From contig JADKJI010000010.1 of NCBI GenBank assembly GCA_016721085.1, positions 142,329 through 206,328 on the forward strand: a stretch of 64,000 nucleotides of DNA, in the 5' to 3' direction. How positions within the stretch are numbered: position 1 is the stretch's first letter; every line of letters starts with the position of its first letter. Of the stretch, positions 8,941 through 19,177 are shown one piece after another. Made by a program: the position numbers and the translations under genes. Origin of the DNA: Chitinophagaceae bacterium. Its GTDB lineage: Bacteria; Bacteroidota; Bacteroidia; Chitinophagales; Chitinophagaceae. Below the pieces are notes generated by a model. That model ran no database searches. It was not told where the DNA came from and saw only the letters and a program-made list of their open reading frames with translations.

Positions 8941-10080
8941 TTAACGGAATACAGATGCAGGTTCAACACCTTTAATTCTCCTCAGGGCGAATATGGCACC
9001 TGATAATGAAATTAGAAGCGTAACCATGAAGAGGGCAGCTAAAACCCATATAGGGAAATGCACCACTAAGCCAGATGGTTCGGAACCTTTTATAAAAGCT
9101 AACAATAACAAATAGGCAATTATAAATCCAATGATGGCGAATGAAAAAGCTTGTCCAAGTATCAGTGCTCGGATATATCTATTATTGGCTCCTATCGCTT
9201 TTAGTGTACCATAATCTTTTAATCTATCGAGAGCGGAAGAATACATGGTTAATCCTATAATAAAGAAACCAGATATGATGGCGAAAATGATCAATGATCC
9301 TGTGCTAACACCAATTCCTGATGTGAAAAGAATGGTATAAACCGTTGAGAAACTGAGCTCGCCTTTTTTCCAGGCACGTACACCATATATGGTTTTGTTG
9401 ATGGCTGTAACTACACTATCAGCATTCGCTCCCGATTTTACATTAAGTACAATGGCGCTGATTGACTTATCGGATACATTGCCATAGTATCGGGCCCGAT
9501 CGATAGTTGTATACATCATAGTGCCGCCAAAGCCTCTTACTCCTTTTGTTTGTACTGCTATATAAGCTCGCTTCCCGCTTATTTCAAAGCTTTGTCCAAC
9601 AGCAGCCGAACCCCCGAAATTATCACGGTCATAATAATCTGCAGTAACAGCTCCTTCATTTAAAAGATTATCAAAGCTTCCTTCAATGATATTCTTTTGC
9701 ATGGGTCCTGCTTTGAATAAAGGGGCATCACTTCCTATTAAGCTAATGGCTGTATTGGATCCATCAGGGAAAGTGGCTTTGCCTCCGGTGATGACTATCG
9801 GATAAGCGATTGCAACACCAGGAATACTTTGTACCAGTCGCGTGTTTCGGGAATCAATAAAACCTACCTGGTTAGCGTCTTTGGCACGGGTGTCTATAAC
9901 CCAGATATCTCCCGATGAATTGTCTACTACAGCACTCATAAGACCGCTAAGGAAAAACGCAATTCCCAATTGCTGACCAATCAGGAAGGTGCTGATAACA
10001 ATACCCACCATAACACCGATGCTTTTGGCCCGGTCGAATCGTATAAAACGATACGCTGTTCTTACAATACTCATTAACAT
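8941..10080 (-). CDS. ABC transporter permease, FtsX/DevC-like
   Basis: A 379-residue inner-membrane protein with one N-terminal transmembrane segment, a large periplasmic (MacB-PCD-like) domain of about 210 residues and three C-terminal segments (SGIGVSTGSLIIFAIISGFF onward), which is the FtsX topology. YGTLKAIGANNRYIRALIL before the third helix is the usual coupling region. With the fusion protein and ATPase it resembles the DevBCA/MacAB type of tripartite exporter. The substrate is unknown; lipids, lipoproteins or small amphiphiles are typical for this class. Confidence 0.88.
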   Translation of the reverse strand: MLMSIVRTAYRFIRFDRAKSIGVMVGIVISTFLIGQQLGIAFFLSGLMSAVVDNSSGDIWVIDTRAKDANQVGFIDSRNTRLVQSIPGVAIAYPIVITGGKATFPDGSNTAISLIGSDAPLFKAGPMQKNIIEGSFDNLLNEGAVTADYYDRDNFGGSAAVGQSFEISGKRAYIAVQTKGVRGFGGTMMYTTIDRARYYGNVSDKSISAIVLNVKSGANADSVVTAINKTIYGVRAWKKGELSFSTVYTILFTSGIGVSTGSLIIFAIISGFFIIGLTMYSSALDRLKDYGTLKAIGANNRYIRALILGQAFSFAIIGFIIAYLLLLAFIKGSEPSGLVVHFPIWVLAALFMVTLLISLSGAIFALRRIKGVEPASVFR

Positions 10081-10092
10081 GGTGGATATGTT

Positions 10093-11034
10093 TTATTTGA
10101 TGTCAATCACACATTCTACCCTACTATTGATCAGCAGTTTCTCGGGACTATCAAGTGATATTTTTACTTCCCGAACTCTTCTGTCTTCCTGATCACCCGC
10201 TTTTTCAGAGAAGAGTGATTTTTTCTTCAGGGTGGGAGCAGCATAAATTACCTTACCCGTACTTATTACATCTTTTGTTCCTGTAAGCCTGATAAAAGCA
10301 GTTTGACCATTTCTTACTTTATCAGCAAACAATTCATCTATTTCACAAACCGCAATCATTCTACCTACTGGTACAAACTGAGCATAGGTTTGCTGGGCAT
10401 TCAATGCAGCCCCTTTAATTGCGTTCTGCTCAATGATAACACCGTTTTCAGGAGCTCTAAGAGAATATTGATCCAGCTCTTTTTTGGCAGTATTTATCTC
10501 TTGGTTTATTTCATTCAACTTTGCTTTGGCAACTTCAAGAAGAGAGGCTGTTTTTGCTTCATTCATTTCCAGTACACTTAATTCTGTTGCCAGATTATCT
10601 ACCACCTCCTGTGTTTCCGCTCCCTTAGCAAGAAGGTTGCGGGCTCTTTCCAACTCTTTTTTCTTATTGGTGATTCTCGATGGAAATTCTTTCAGATCAT
10701 ATACCGCAGCATTTATCTGCTGACGTTGCGTATTTAATTTGGAACTTGCTTCCTGTAGTCTGGCTGTTTGTAATGCATGATCAATTTCTACCAAAACATC
10801 ACCCAAATTCACAGTATCGTTTTCCTTCTTAAATACATTAACCACTACACCAGATACTGGTGTTGCCAATGGGGCTATTTTGGCTTCAGGTTCTATTCGG
10901 GCTAATCCGAAAACTTCCTTTACATCTTTGTTGGCAGTTATTACGACTGGAGCATCTACGTTCTTCTTATCTTTTCCTCCACAGGAAACTATAAGCAATG
11001 AAATGAGAACGAATGAGGCGGTATTTATTTTCAT
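10093..11034 (-). CDS. Membrane-fusion (HlyD/DevB-like) lipoprotein
   Basis: A 313-residue periplasmic adaptor. The N-terminus has a lipoprotein signal with Cys18 (SLLIVSCGGKDKK), followed by a biotinyl-lipoyl half (GVVVNVFKKENDTVNLGDVL), a long alpha-helical hairpin rich in Lys and Glu, the second lipoyl half (SLRAPENGVIIEQNAIKGA) and a beta-barrel. It bridges the permease and TolC. It lies 18 bases after the ATPase stop and 12 bases before the permease start. Confidence 0.9.
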   Translation of the reverse strand: MKINTASFVLISLLIVSCGGKDKKNVDAPVVITANKDVKEVFGLARIEPEAKIAPLATPVSGVVVNVFKKENDTVNLGDVLVEIDHALQTARLQEASSKLNTQRQQINAAVYDLKEFPSRITNKKKELERARNLLAKGAETQEVVDNLATELSVLEMNEAKTASLLEVAKAKLNEINQEINTAKKELDQYSLRAPENGVIIEQNAIKGAALNAQQTYAQFVPVGRMIAVCEIDELFADKVRNGQTAFIRLTGTKDVISTGKVIYAAPTLKKKSLFSEKAGDQEDRRVREVKISLDSPEKLLINSRVECVIDIK

Positions 11035-11052
11035 AATTGACTTTATGACATT

Positions 11053-11757
11053 TTAATGAGATAGGTTTTCATCTTCAAAGGGTTTATCGGAAACAAAGCC
11101 GTCGTTGACATAGATGATACGATCGGCAAATTGTCTTAATCGAAGATCATGCGTAACTACAGCCAATGCTTTTCCTTCCTGAGCCAGCATCTTTAACTCT
11201 TCCATTACCACGCTTACGCTTTTGGTATCAAGGGCAGCTGTTGGTTCATCACATAACATGATTTTGGGATTGGTAACAAGAGCTCTCGCAATTGCTACTC
11301 GTTGTTGTTGTCCGCCACTTAAAGCTTTTGGGAGGTTTTTCATCCTGTCGGTCATCTTCACTTTTTCCAATGCTTCCATTGCCCTGTTTCGTGCTTCTTT
11401 ATGTGAAATGCCCATCAGTTCCAGTGGTAACATCACATTTTCGAGTCCGTTTAGTGGAGCAATTAAATTGAAACCCTGGAAAACAAATCCGATTTTATTG
11501 AGTCTCAGGGCAGCTAACTGATTTTCATTGAGGTCGTTCACTTTTACACCATCCACCCAAACTTCACCGGAAGTTGGATAAATGACACAGCCAATAAGTG
11601 ATAGTAGTGTTGTTTTTCCTGAGCCCGAGGGACCGATTATCAGCGTTAGTTGTCCAGTTTCAATTTCAAGCGAAGTAGGTTGTAATGCTGTAATGGTAGT
11701 ATCACCGGTCTTATATTCCTTTGAGGCATTAACGACTTTAGCTATAATGGAAGACAT
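11053..11757 (-). CDS. ABC transporter ATP-binding protein, LolD/MacB/DevA-like
   Basis: A 234-residue ABC ATPase. Walker A GPSGSGKTT lies at residues 42-50, the Q-loop at VFQGFNL, the signature ALSGGQQQR around 145-153, Walker B IMLCDEPTAALD around 166-177, and the switch His in VVTHDLRL. It energises the exporter encoded by the three downstream genes and is the first gene of the operon. The family (LolD/MacB/DevA group) pairs with FtsX-type permeases, in agreement with the neighbour. Confidence 0.93.
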   Translation of the reverse strand: MSSIIAKVVNASKEYKTGDTTITALQPTSLEIETGQLTLIIGPSGSGKTTLLSLIGCVIYPTSGEVWVDGVKVNDLNENQLAALRLNKIGFVFQGFNLIAPLNGLENVMLPLELMGISHKEARNRAMEALEKVKMTDRMKNLPKALSGGQQQRVAIARALVTNPKIMLCDEPTAALDTKSVSVVMEELKMLAQEGKALAVVTHDLRLRQFADRIIYVNDGFVSDKPFEDENLSH

Positions 11758-11876
11758 GATTCGTGTTGAGACTATTTAAACAAAATTAACCTGTTTTGCT
11801 GCTAATCCTGCTCTGACATTAGTCATACAAACATGTGATGGGTTTGGTTCTTATTCATCCAAAATTTGAATTACTA

Positions 11877-12557
11877 CTAATCAAAAGCCTTTTTTCTAAG
11901 TTTTTTGAGTGTCTTTACCCTTACCTCTGAGCCTTTAGCAAGAAATGCGGAATGCAGCAGCTTATCTGTAATAAATGGTAGGAACGCTTTTCCATAGAGA
12001 GTTTCTATATCGGCATCCAGATTACTATCGGTAACTGAATAAACCTGCCAGCGGGGATGTTCAACCGAGTACTCAATGGTTGTTGAATTGTTCAGCCTGT
12101 TATAACCGAAATAGTGTTCGAAAATGAATTCTTCTTCCGAGGCTGGCTTTATGTCTATTAAATGAGGAGATGCTGAAACAGACAAGCTGTTCCATTTTTC
12201 AGAACGTCTCTTCCATTTATATGAAATATCAATAGCTTCAGAAGTTTGAACAATGGAGTGTTTCATTTTTGCTACACTATAGTGTTCATTGTAAATGGTA
12301 TTGGCAACAAGCGCTATCAAAGATTTAGGGACTATTTCGGATATGAATGCCACGCCCCTTTTCCATTTTTCACCATCGAAGTGTTTTACATAAAAGCGAA
12401 GATTCACTTCTTCGAAGTTTGTTAATCCGGGCCATTTGATACCCAACACTTTTGTTTCATTGAAGAGGAAACCGACAACGCTTACTAATGCCTTTCCATT
12501 AAAATAATCGATTTCTGTAAATGGGGGAAGATGTGGCTTCAGGATTTCCGGGTCCAC
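11877..12557 (-). CDS. DUF2071 (YqjF) family protein, start uncertain
   Basis: A 226-residue protein matching DUF2071: KPHLPPFTEIDYFNGKALVSVVGF at the N-terminus, FEEVNLRFYVKH, and a C-terminal HPRWQVYSVTDSNLDADIETLYG. The family has no established activity. The only start in frame is GTG at 12557, and an in-frame stop lies eight codons further upstream, whereas relatives usually have about 15-25 more residues before this point. Either the gene is slightly 5'-truncated or a small indel has broken the first codons. It precedes neither operon closely. Confidence 0.75.
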   Translation of the reverse strand: MDPEILKPHLPPFTEIDYFNGKALVSVVGFLFNETKVLGIKWPGLTNFEEVNLRFYVKHFDGEKWKRGVAFISEIVPKSLIALVANTIYNEHYSVAKMKHSIVQTSEAIDISYKWKRRSEKWNSLSVSASPHLIDIKPASEEEFIFEHYFGYNRLNNSTTIEYSVEHPRWQVYSVTDSNLDADIETLYGKAFLPFITDKLLHSAFLAKGSEVRVKTLKKLRKKAFD

Positions 12558-12660
12558 TTCAAACCCTGTTGAGTATAACTATATAATGCAGAGGAGGGTA
12601 AAAGGTTGGGAATTTTGTAAAATACCGCTGTTTAAAGGCAATGTTGGGGAATTTTAGTTA

Positions 12661-13737
12661 TCAGTGAACAGAAACGGTTTCTTTCTTCCATTTAAAATCA
12701 CCCTGCCGTATTTTCCAAATAAAGCCGTCAAGGATATAGTGAGTGATTTGTGGCAGCGCCAGAAGCGGTACTATAAAACTCAATGCTGTATTTGGAAATT
12801 CAGGAAAAGACCAGGTTCCTGTACCAAATACCTTTCCATGCTCTTTCCAAACTGAAAAGTCCCATAACCCTTCTTCAATAAATGCCAGAAGGAAAATGAT
12901 GGCTAGAAATAATAGAATGCCATAGCGGCTAAATACTTTTTTTAAGAAAGGACTCCCTGTTGTTGAATAATGCTTTTTTCCATAAATCCATATCAGCCCC
13001 ATATAAGGCACCCCGTGGCTTACTACATTCAATAGGGTAAAAGCGAGGTCGCCATTAAAGTAAATGATTCCAAAATACCACGACAGCAGGGTGCCTGTTA
13101 CAATCCCTGTTTTTGGTAAATTGATGGTTTTTGTTTTTACAAGTAAATAAGCTTCTTTGAGGAAGTATGAAACGATTATGACTAAATAGATAGCCGTAAC
13201 TATTGGTAAAAAAGAGGGGGATTTCAAATACATGAAATCATTATCAACAAACCAGTGGAAGTTTTTTGGTCCTTCGAGATGCCAGTAAAGTAGAGGATAG
13301 ATCGTTGCAGAATAAATTGTGAGTTCATCAATCCATTTAAAGACTTTGTTATGATTTTCACTTCTGCTATATACCCTAAGGAATCCATATTGTTGTCGAA
13401 CAAAATGAAACACAGCCGTATAGGCCAGTATTCGCCAAAACCATTCACTACTCATTGAGTAAATCAGCACACCGGCAACAAATCCGATAAAGGGAATTGT
13501 AACCAGCAGGCTTCTATTGTTTTTAAAAGATTGCGGGTCAAAATAAGTGCGGTAGAGGGTACTATATACATGAGCTACATCTACCAATAGTATCAGGATC
13601 AACCAGCCGGCATTTCCTAATTCAGTATTGTTTTGGAATAGTGATGGGAATAAGAAAATAAACAACAGGCTTGCAAAAGGAGGAAGCAAGATGAAGAGTA
13701 TGTCGTTTATTGGTTTTCCTATCCAGGGCTGCTTCAT
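12661..13737 (-). CDS. Polytopic membrane protein with conserved-looking histidines
   Basis: A 358-residue protein with about nine hydrophobic segments. Not recognised with confidence. Histidines fall in or next to membrane segments: DVAHVYSTLYRTYF, FHFVRQQYGFLRVY, VVSHGVPYMGLIW and LPQITHYILDGFIW. The pattern recalls membrane di-metal oxygenases/desaturases or haem-copper-like proteins, but the spacing does not match the classical desaturase HxxxH/HxxHH boxes. It starts 24 bases after the flavoprotein stop and ends the polyamine-type operon, so a membrane redox role with that flavoprotein is an inference only. Confidence 0.7.
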   Translation of the reverse strand: MKQPWIGKPINDILFILLPPFASLLFIFLFPSLFQNNTELGNAGWLILILLVDVAHVYSTLYRTYFDPQSFKNNRSLLVTIPFIGFVAGVLIYSMSSEWFWRILAYTAVFHFVRQQYGFLRVYSRSENHNKVFKWIDELTIYSATIYPLLYWHLEGPKNFHWFVDNDFMYLKSPSFLPIVTAIYLVIIVSYFLKEAYLLVKTKTINLPKTGIVTGTLLSWYFGIIYFNGDLAFTLLNVVSHGVPYMGLIWIYGKKHYSTTGSPFLKKVFSRYGILLFLAIIFLLAFIEEGLWDFSVWKEHGKVFGTGTWSFPEFPNTALSFIVPLLALPQITHYILDGFIWKIRQGDFKWKKETVSVH

Positions 13738-13761
13738 TTGCTTTGTTTTGAAATTAAGCTT

Positions 13762-15350
13762 TTAGGATATTACCTGCTGCCTGAATTCCCTGATAAAATC
13801 CTTCTTCAAAATAGAGATACCGGCAATATCTGTATGGACAAAGTATATCGATTTATTGATTGGTTCGGAGAGGGATTTCCTCAAATTTCCAAATATCCAC
13901 CCTGGTTTTGTTTGCGCCATAGCATGTCCCCATATTTGAATGGTAACTTCTTCTGTCTTTTCCCTGATATCAGGATGTACTCTTTCCAGATCTTTCATTA
14001 TTATTTCTACCCATTCCGGATGAGTTCTTTTTTCTATTGATTTCCTTTCTTCACGAACTTCTTTATCTGTTAAAGGGAGGTAATAGGTCAGGTTTCTTTT
14101 TGTGGGATGACCATCTAACAACTGCTGCGTTGCATTCACATACCCTAATGATTTACTTTCATGAATTACATTATCCCAACTTAGTGTTACCCCAGATTTT
14201 TCGTCTAATGAATTCACTAATAAGTTGGCCACCATCCATGGCACATATTGAACATCTTTGTGAATAGAATCTTCTCTTACTTTGTTTTGAAGTAGTCTTG
14301 CTGCAACGAATTGTGGGACCGCCAGAATACATGACTCTGCTTCCCATTGTTTAAGCTGTTGATCTTTCGTATCGAAATAGTTAATGAGAATGGCTTTTTC
14401 AGATGAAGCTACTTGAGTAGCGAGACAGCCAGTCTGGATATTGTCTTTAACGGATGATTCAAGATGTTTAATTAAAAATCCATTGCCCTCTGGCCATGTT
14501 AGAACGTCACTATATCCTGCATTACTGCCTTTTCCTTTTCGGGCAGCGAAGTAATGAATACCTGCCCAGGCACTACATTGGTCATAGGGTGTACCAAAAT
14601 CATCCCTTGTGCAATAGTTGGTATACCAATGAAGGTATTCACTGTTGTAGTTGTTTTTTTGAAGCCAGTCCTTCATTGTAATCTGATCAAGTGCTGAATA
14701 TAGCGGATCGGCGCTGGAATTATTTACAGGTATGTTGAATGCTTCTTTGCCATCATTACCAATAGCAACTCTAAATTCCTGCATATGCTGGAAAAAGCGT
14801 TTGATTTGTTCGGCTTCTTTTTCGGGAACGCCAAAATGTGGTATTAATCCTTCCTGCCAACGGCCATTCAAGTAAAGCCTCTCTTCCGGATCAAAAAACA
14901 AAGATGTGCTTCGTTATAAACGGGTAATTTGTTTTCATCAAATGAAATAATGACTCCGGCTTCTTTCAGAAATTCGAGATATCCGCTCAGATTATTATTC
15001 GGTATTGGTATATAATGAGCCCCTAATGGGAAAGGAGAGATTTGGTTTTGCCCATAAGCTGCATTCCCACCAACTTTCTGATCGAGTTCTAATAGAATAA
15101 AATCGGTGATATTGTATTTTTGTAAATGTCGCGCTGCAGAAAGACCACTTACACCACCTCCGATAATGACAACTTTCTTTTTCCCGGATTTTATGGGTGT
15201 CGGGAATGTCTTATCTCTTAGTAAATGACCTATGCCTGCATTTGCCCCTATGATACTGCCTTTTACAGGTCTTTTATTATTGCATGAAAGGGCGGCACCA
15301 GAAATACCTGCTAAAGCAAGACCATATTGTAAAAATGCTCTCCGTTTCAT
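13762..15350 (-). CDS. FAD-dependent amine-oxidase-like oxidoreductase, one frameshift
   Basis: About 529 residues once two overlapping frames (14868-15350 and 13762-14901) are joined near 14880-14905. The N-terminus has a twin-Arg/lipoprotein-like signal (MKRRAFLQYGLALAGISGAALSC). The dinucleotide-binding motif VVIIGGGVSGLSAARHL lies at about residues 60-76, followed by LLELDQKVGGNA, the layout of flavin amine oxidases. The C-terminal half contains GHAMAQTKPGWIFG, typical of the late FAD site. It begins six bases after the aminopropyltransferase stop. Polyamine or amine oxidation is suggested by this context but not shown. Confidence 0.82.
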
Positions 15351-15355
15351 GATAG

Positions 15356-16900
15356 CTATTCAAGATAATGACTCCACTCCTCTTCAAAGTATTGAACCAA
15401 AACCTGGTTATTAAGTTTATTGGCCATATAGGGTTCTCGTGTTTTCATATCTTCAGGAAAAACAAACATTGTTTGTAGCGTTTGCGTATTGAGATATTTC
15501 AAACCATTTGGCATTGCAGAGAACCAATTCTGGCGTGGATTTAAGGTGGCGATGATATAGCCCCACTCACCAAATGAAGGGACATAATTGTGATAAGGAA
15601 GCGTACTGAAACCAACTTTTGTGTAATGTACTGTCTATACACCAAAAGCTTCTTGGAGCAACATAGGGCGAAGTGCTTTGAATTACAGCAACAGCATCTT
15701 CCGTCAATGCATTTTTCAATAATTGATAGAAGAGGGTGCTATATAATTTACCAATCGAGAAATTTGAGGGGTCAGGGAAATCGATTATAGCAGCATCGAA
15801 TTTCTTTGTATTATTTCTTAGCCAAACAAATGCATCTGCATTTATGACCTTTACTTTTTTATCAAGCAAGGATCTGTTATTCTGATTTAATAAAACAGAT
15901 TGAGATGTAAAAAGCTGTGTCATTACCGGATCAAGATCAACAAGGGTAATTGATTTTACAGATGGATATTTTAGCACTTCTCTCACTGCTAATCCGTCTC
16001 CACCGCCGAGCACAAGTACATTTTCCAATTGATTAACGGAAGATAAGGCGGGATGAACAAGTGCTTCATGATAACGATATTCATCTGCTGAACTGAACTG
16101 CAGGTTCCCATTCAGGAAAAGACGCATTTCCTTTTATTTCGGGTTAAGACAATACGTTGATAGGGTGAAGAAACAGCATAAACTATATTATCGTTGTAGG
16201 TAAGCGACTCGCTATAGTTCATAATCTGTTCGGCATATACAAAAGCTGTAAGTTCTGCTAAAAGCAAAATGATGGCCGCTGCTTTCATTCGGACAGCTTG
16301 CTTAAGTTCCTTTTTAAAATGATCGGCCAGATACCAACCGATACCAATATTAAGTATTCCGAAAAACAGGGAAGTCCTGATTAGCCCAAGTTTAGGTACT
16401 AATAATAACGGAAAAACAAGAGAGGCCAATAAGGCTCCTATATAGTCAAAAGTGAAAACACGACTTACCAATTCCTTGAATTCAACTTTATCTTTCAATA
16501 TGCGCATCAGGAGTGGAATTTCCAATCCTACAAGTATACCCGTGATTCCCACTATAGAATAAAGAACAATCTGGAATGAGGCAGCAAGAGGGAAAACAAG
16601 GAATAAGATAGCTGCACTAAAACCGCCGATGGCACCAACCAATAATTCAATTCTTATAAACCAGGGTAATAATGCTCCGTTTACATATCGAGACAGAAAA
16701 GAGCCAATACCCATCGAAAACAGATAGACTCCAATAATGATACTGAATTGGGTTACGCTATCTCCTAATAAATAGCTGGCAAGTGTACCTGCCATCAATT
16801 CGTATATGATACCACAAGTGGCAATCAGGAATACTGCAATTAGTAAGAGCCATTGAGATCCAGATTCTTTTCCCCGCATCTTAATGAATTGCAGATGCAA
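15356..16900 (-). CDS. Aminopropyltransferase (spermidine synthase-like) with N-terminal membrane domain, two frameshifts
   Basis: Joined from frames 16112-16900 and 15567-16127 plus a third frame read down to the stop at 15356. The N-terminal part (about 220 residues) has roughly seven membrane segments (CGIIYELMAGTLASYLLGDS is characteristic). The soluble part is a spermidine-synthase fold: EYRYHEALVHP, the SAM-type loop VLVLGGGDGLAVREVLKY, ITLVDLDP and the catalytic-region IIDFPDP. This matches the family of predicted spermidine synthases with a membrane domain (COG4262). Frames join at AATAAAAGGAAATGCG (one A short) and near 15610. It overlaps the DUF350 gene. Confidence 0.88.
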
Positions 16901-17084
16901 TGATGATAGAAACGGCGAGCATAAAGAATCCAGCTACAATAGCAAGAGCCATATTCTTGTTTTCCAGTATTTCTTTTCTGATACTGTGTTTTGGTGTGAG
17001 TATCTCCACCAATATGAATGTAACCAGAAGAATACCGATTCCAAGAAAGGAATAGACAACTGAGTTGATAAATGCCTGTGACAT
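16881..17084 (-). CDS. DUF350 (YjfL-like) small membrane protein
   Basis: A 67-residue protein with two transmembrane segments (VVYSFLGIGILLVTFILVEI and NMALAIVAGFFMLAVSIIIA) joined by a short polar, Lys-rich loop containing NKNMALAIV, typical of a DUF350 unit. DUF350 proteins usually occur next to spermidine-synthase-like, SpeD-like and DUF4178 genes, exactly as here. The molecular role is unknown; a channel-like or stress-related membrane function has been suggested. It overlaps the downstream aminopropyltransferase start by 20 bases. Confidence 0.85.
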   Translation of the reverse strand: MSQAFINSVVYSFLGIGILLVTFILVEILTPKHSIRKEILENKNMALAIVAGFFMLAVSIIIASAIH

Positions 17085-17101
17085 ATAATTGGTTTTAGAA
17101 T

Positions 17102-17263
17102 TTATTTATGATAACCGGGTCCCGAACTGTTCCACTGTTGTTGGCCTGAAAAGGTGAACATACGGCCTCCCGTAAAATCATGATAGAACATAAAAGCAGG
17201 GAGTGCAATTACGAACGCAATTGACCAGCGGTAGATATAGAGAAACGAGTTTTTGTTTATCAT
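17102..17263 (-). CDS. 53-residue single-pass membrane peptide
   Basis: A small ORF that begins with ATG one base after the TAA of the DUF4178 gene and ends 17 bases before the DUF350 start. It reads MINKNSFLYIYRWSIAFVIA at the start, with one hydrophobic segment, then a His/Asp- and Gln-rich tail ending in GPGYHK. The tight fit between two co-directional genes is the main support; I do not recognise a family. It probably belongs to the membrane complex of this operon. Confidence 0.65.
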   Translation of the reverse strand: MINKNSFLYIYRWSIAFVIALPAFMFYHDFTGGRMFTFSGQQQWNSSGPGYHK

Positions 17264-17264
17264 A

Positions 17265-18520
17265 TTAATCGTCTTCGTTTAAAGGATTTGGGTTATAAGG
17301 ACTATTTGACCATCTTTCTTTTTCCCAACTTTGTGTAAGGTAATATTTGATCAATGCTACTACCAGTAATATCAGGATGGATATGTAAAGATTCCTGTCG
17401 TTGGCAACATCATAAGTTACTTTTACAGTAAAGTCATTGACAGACCCACTTGTACTTTCTCTGCTTACTACAGCTTCAAGCAAATAATTACCTGAAGGGA
17501 GTCCGGTAAAATAGGCCTGTTCTGTTTTGCTTCCTTCCGACCAGGTTTCACCATCTGTATAGCCATGATAATATTCTACTCCTTTTTCTAATGTATATTC
17601 TTTCCCGTTGTCGGTATTTACCAATGTAGCACCTATTTCCATCCAACTGTTATCAACAGGAGCAAATAATTCTATTTCGAGGTTTGAGCGAAATTTATCG
17701 AGACGAAATTTTTGTGTAGCAAAGCTTAATTGATTAGAGGTGTCTTTAAAGAAATATTGATTTTCCCATATCAATTGGTTCTTTTTGTTTAGCACAAACA
17801 GAGAATGGACTATTAAGAGTAATAGAAGTGCCAGAAGGGTGCCTTTAGCCAGGTTAGGAATACTGATATAGCCCTTGGGCTCTACTGCACCAACGCCTTC
17901 TTTATATGGTAGACTTACTTCATTATTGAAAGCACGTTCAAGTGTTTTTTTAGAAATATGTGTACCATAGTACCAACGAATTCCTTCTGAACTATGCTTT
18001 TCCCTGATCCATATTTCGGGAGGAGAAATATATTCTGTTGCAAGTGTATTCTGATTATCAAAATATTATAAGGGAAAGAGCCGTTCGCTGCAATTACTTT
18101 GTGTGTATACTGGTTAAAACGCTCGAAATTCTCACCATTATATTCTATTGATTTAACTCCGTCCTTATTAAGTACTGGCGCATTCTTTTTTTCTTTGAGA
18201 AAAGTCGAATTGCCATCATATTCAGATAAGAAAGCAAAGCCTTCCTTCGCATTAAACAAACAATACTCTCTCCATTGGGATGCATAGTGGTTATTCTCTT
18301 CTTTAAGGGTCCAGCCAAGAACTTCATATTCGACCGAATCAATAGTTCCTTTTGCACCGATAGGAAGATGTGGATCAAAGCTTGCGGTCATCGTCTTTCC
18401 ACCACATATCCTCTTAAAGGGTCAAGTATATAAATAGTCTTACAATTTGAGCATGAGCAGCAATTTGCGTATGGATATGTTTTGATAATTATTTTAGAAG
18501 AACAACTATCGCAATAAATA
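17265..18520 (-). CDS. DUF4178 protein with membrane helices and N-terminal zinc ribbon, frameshifted
   Basis: Frames 17915-18391 and 17265-17795 are parts of one gene. The DUF4178 core reads PIGAKGTIDSVEYEVLGWTL and continues through WREYCLFNAKEGFAFL. After a shift near 18062 the frame runs through a membrane segment near 17800-17850, a periplasmic beta-rich region and a second helix (LYISILILLVVALIKYYL), ending in NPLNEDD. Upstream of the first Met another frame encodes a four-cysteine zinc ribbon (YCDSC then CCSCSNC) directly abutting the core, so the true start is near 18500-18530 and overlaps the previous gene. No clear start codon was found there, probably because of another indel. Confidence 0.75.
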
Positions 18521-19177
18521 CTCTTTTCTATAAAAACTTACTGCCCGAAAATTCTTGAAATTAAAATCGTGAAATGAAGAAGATTGAGTGGTATAAGCAG
18601 TCTTTACTTTTTCCTGCCACTCAATAATACTCATGGTACCGGAGCTTTCAGAAGCAAAGTCTGAAAGCATGACCCTTCCCTTTGTTATTGGCAGAAAGGC
18701 CTCTTTTTCTACTTCAATATTCACTCCAGCATTCTTTTCTTGCAGATAGAAAAGTGCTCCTTCTTCAGTCTTGAATTCTGAGCTTAGCTTTAATTCGCCA
18801 ATTCTTTTCCCGGTCATTGATTCTGGGACAGCGGTTTCTTGCATCATTGTAAATAAACCGTAACCTTCTTCCAATAATGCCCATCCGCCTGAATCAAAAG
18901 TTACTGTCCAATAATTAAGAACGGCTTCTTCCAGCCATATTCTAAATCTGCCTTTTACAGTAAAGGCTTGACCTTTCCATGAACCCGTTGTTCCAGGTTG
19001 TAATAGACTATCAGACTCGCTTAAGGATGTAAAAGAGGATATCTCCAAATTACCGGAAGAGGATCGATGTATTACTTTCCCGCAACTACATACACAGCTA
19101 TGTGTAATGTCTGTTGTGAATGGCAACATGGTTCCACACGATGGGCAAAACAACGATGATTGTAATACCGGCACCAT
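18506..19177 (-). CDS. DUF4178 protein with N-terminal zinc ribbon
   Basis: A 223-residue soluble protein. Residues 10-35 form a zinc ribbon (FCPSCGTML then CVCSCGKVI). The DUF4178 region starts at about residue 60 (LQPGTTGSWKGQAFTVKGRF) and contains WTVTFDSGGWALLEEGYG. The ATG overlaps the SpeD stop (TAATG). Two adjacent DUF4178 paralogues, one soluble and one membrane-anchored, are unusual; the function is unknown. In other genomes the family accompanies DUF350 and polyamine-type genes. Confidence 0.82.
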   Translation of the reverse strand: MVPVLQSSLFCPSCGTMLPFTTDITHSCVCSCGKVIHRSSSGNLEISSFTSLSESDSLLQPGTTGSWKGQAFTVKGRFRIWLEEAVLNYWTVTFDSGGWALLEEGYGLFTMMQETAVPESMTGKRIGELKLSSEFKTEEGALFYLQEKNAGVNIEVEKEAFLPITKGRVMLSDFASESSGTMSIIEWQEKVKTAYTTQSSSFHDFNFKNFRAVSFYRKEYLLR

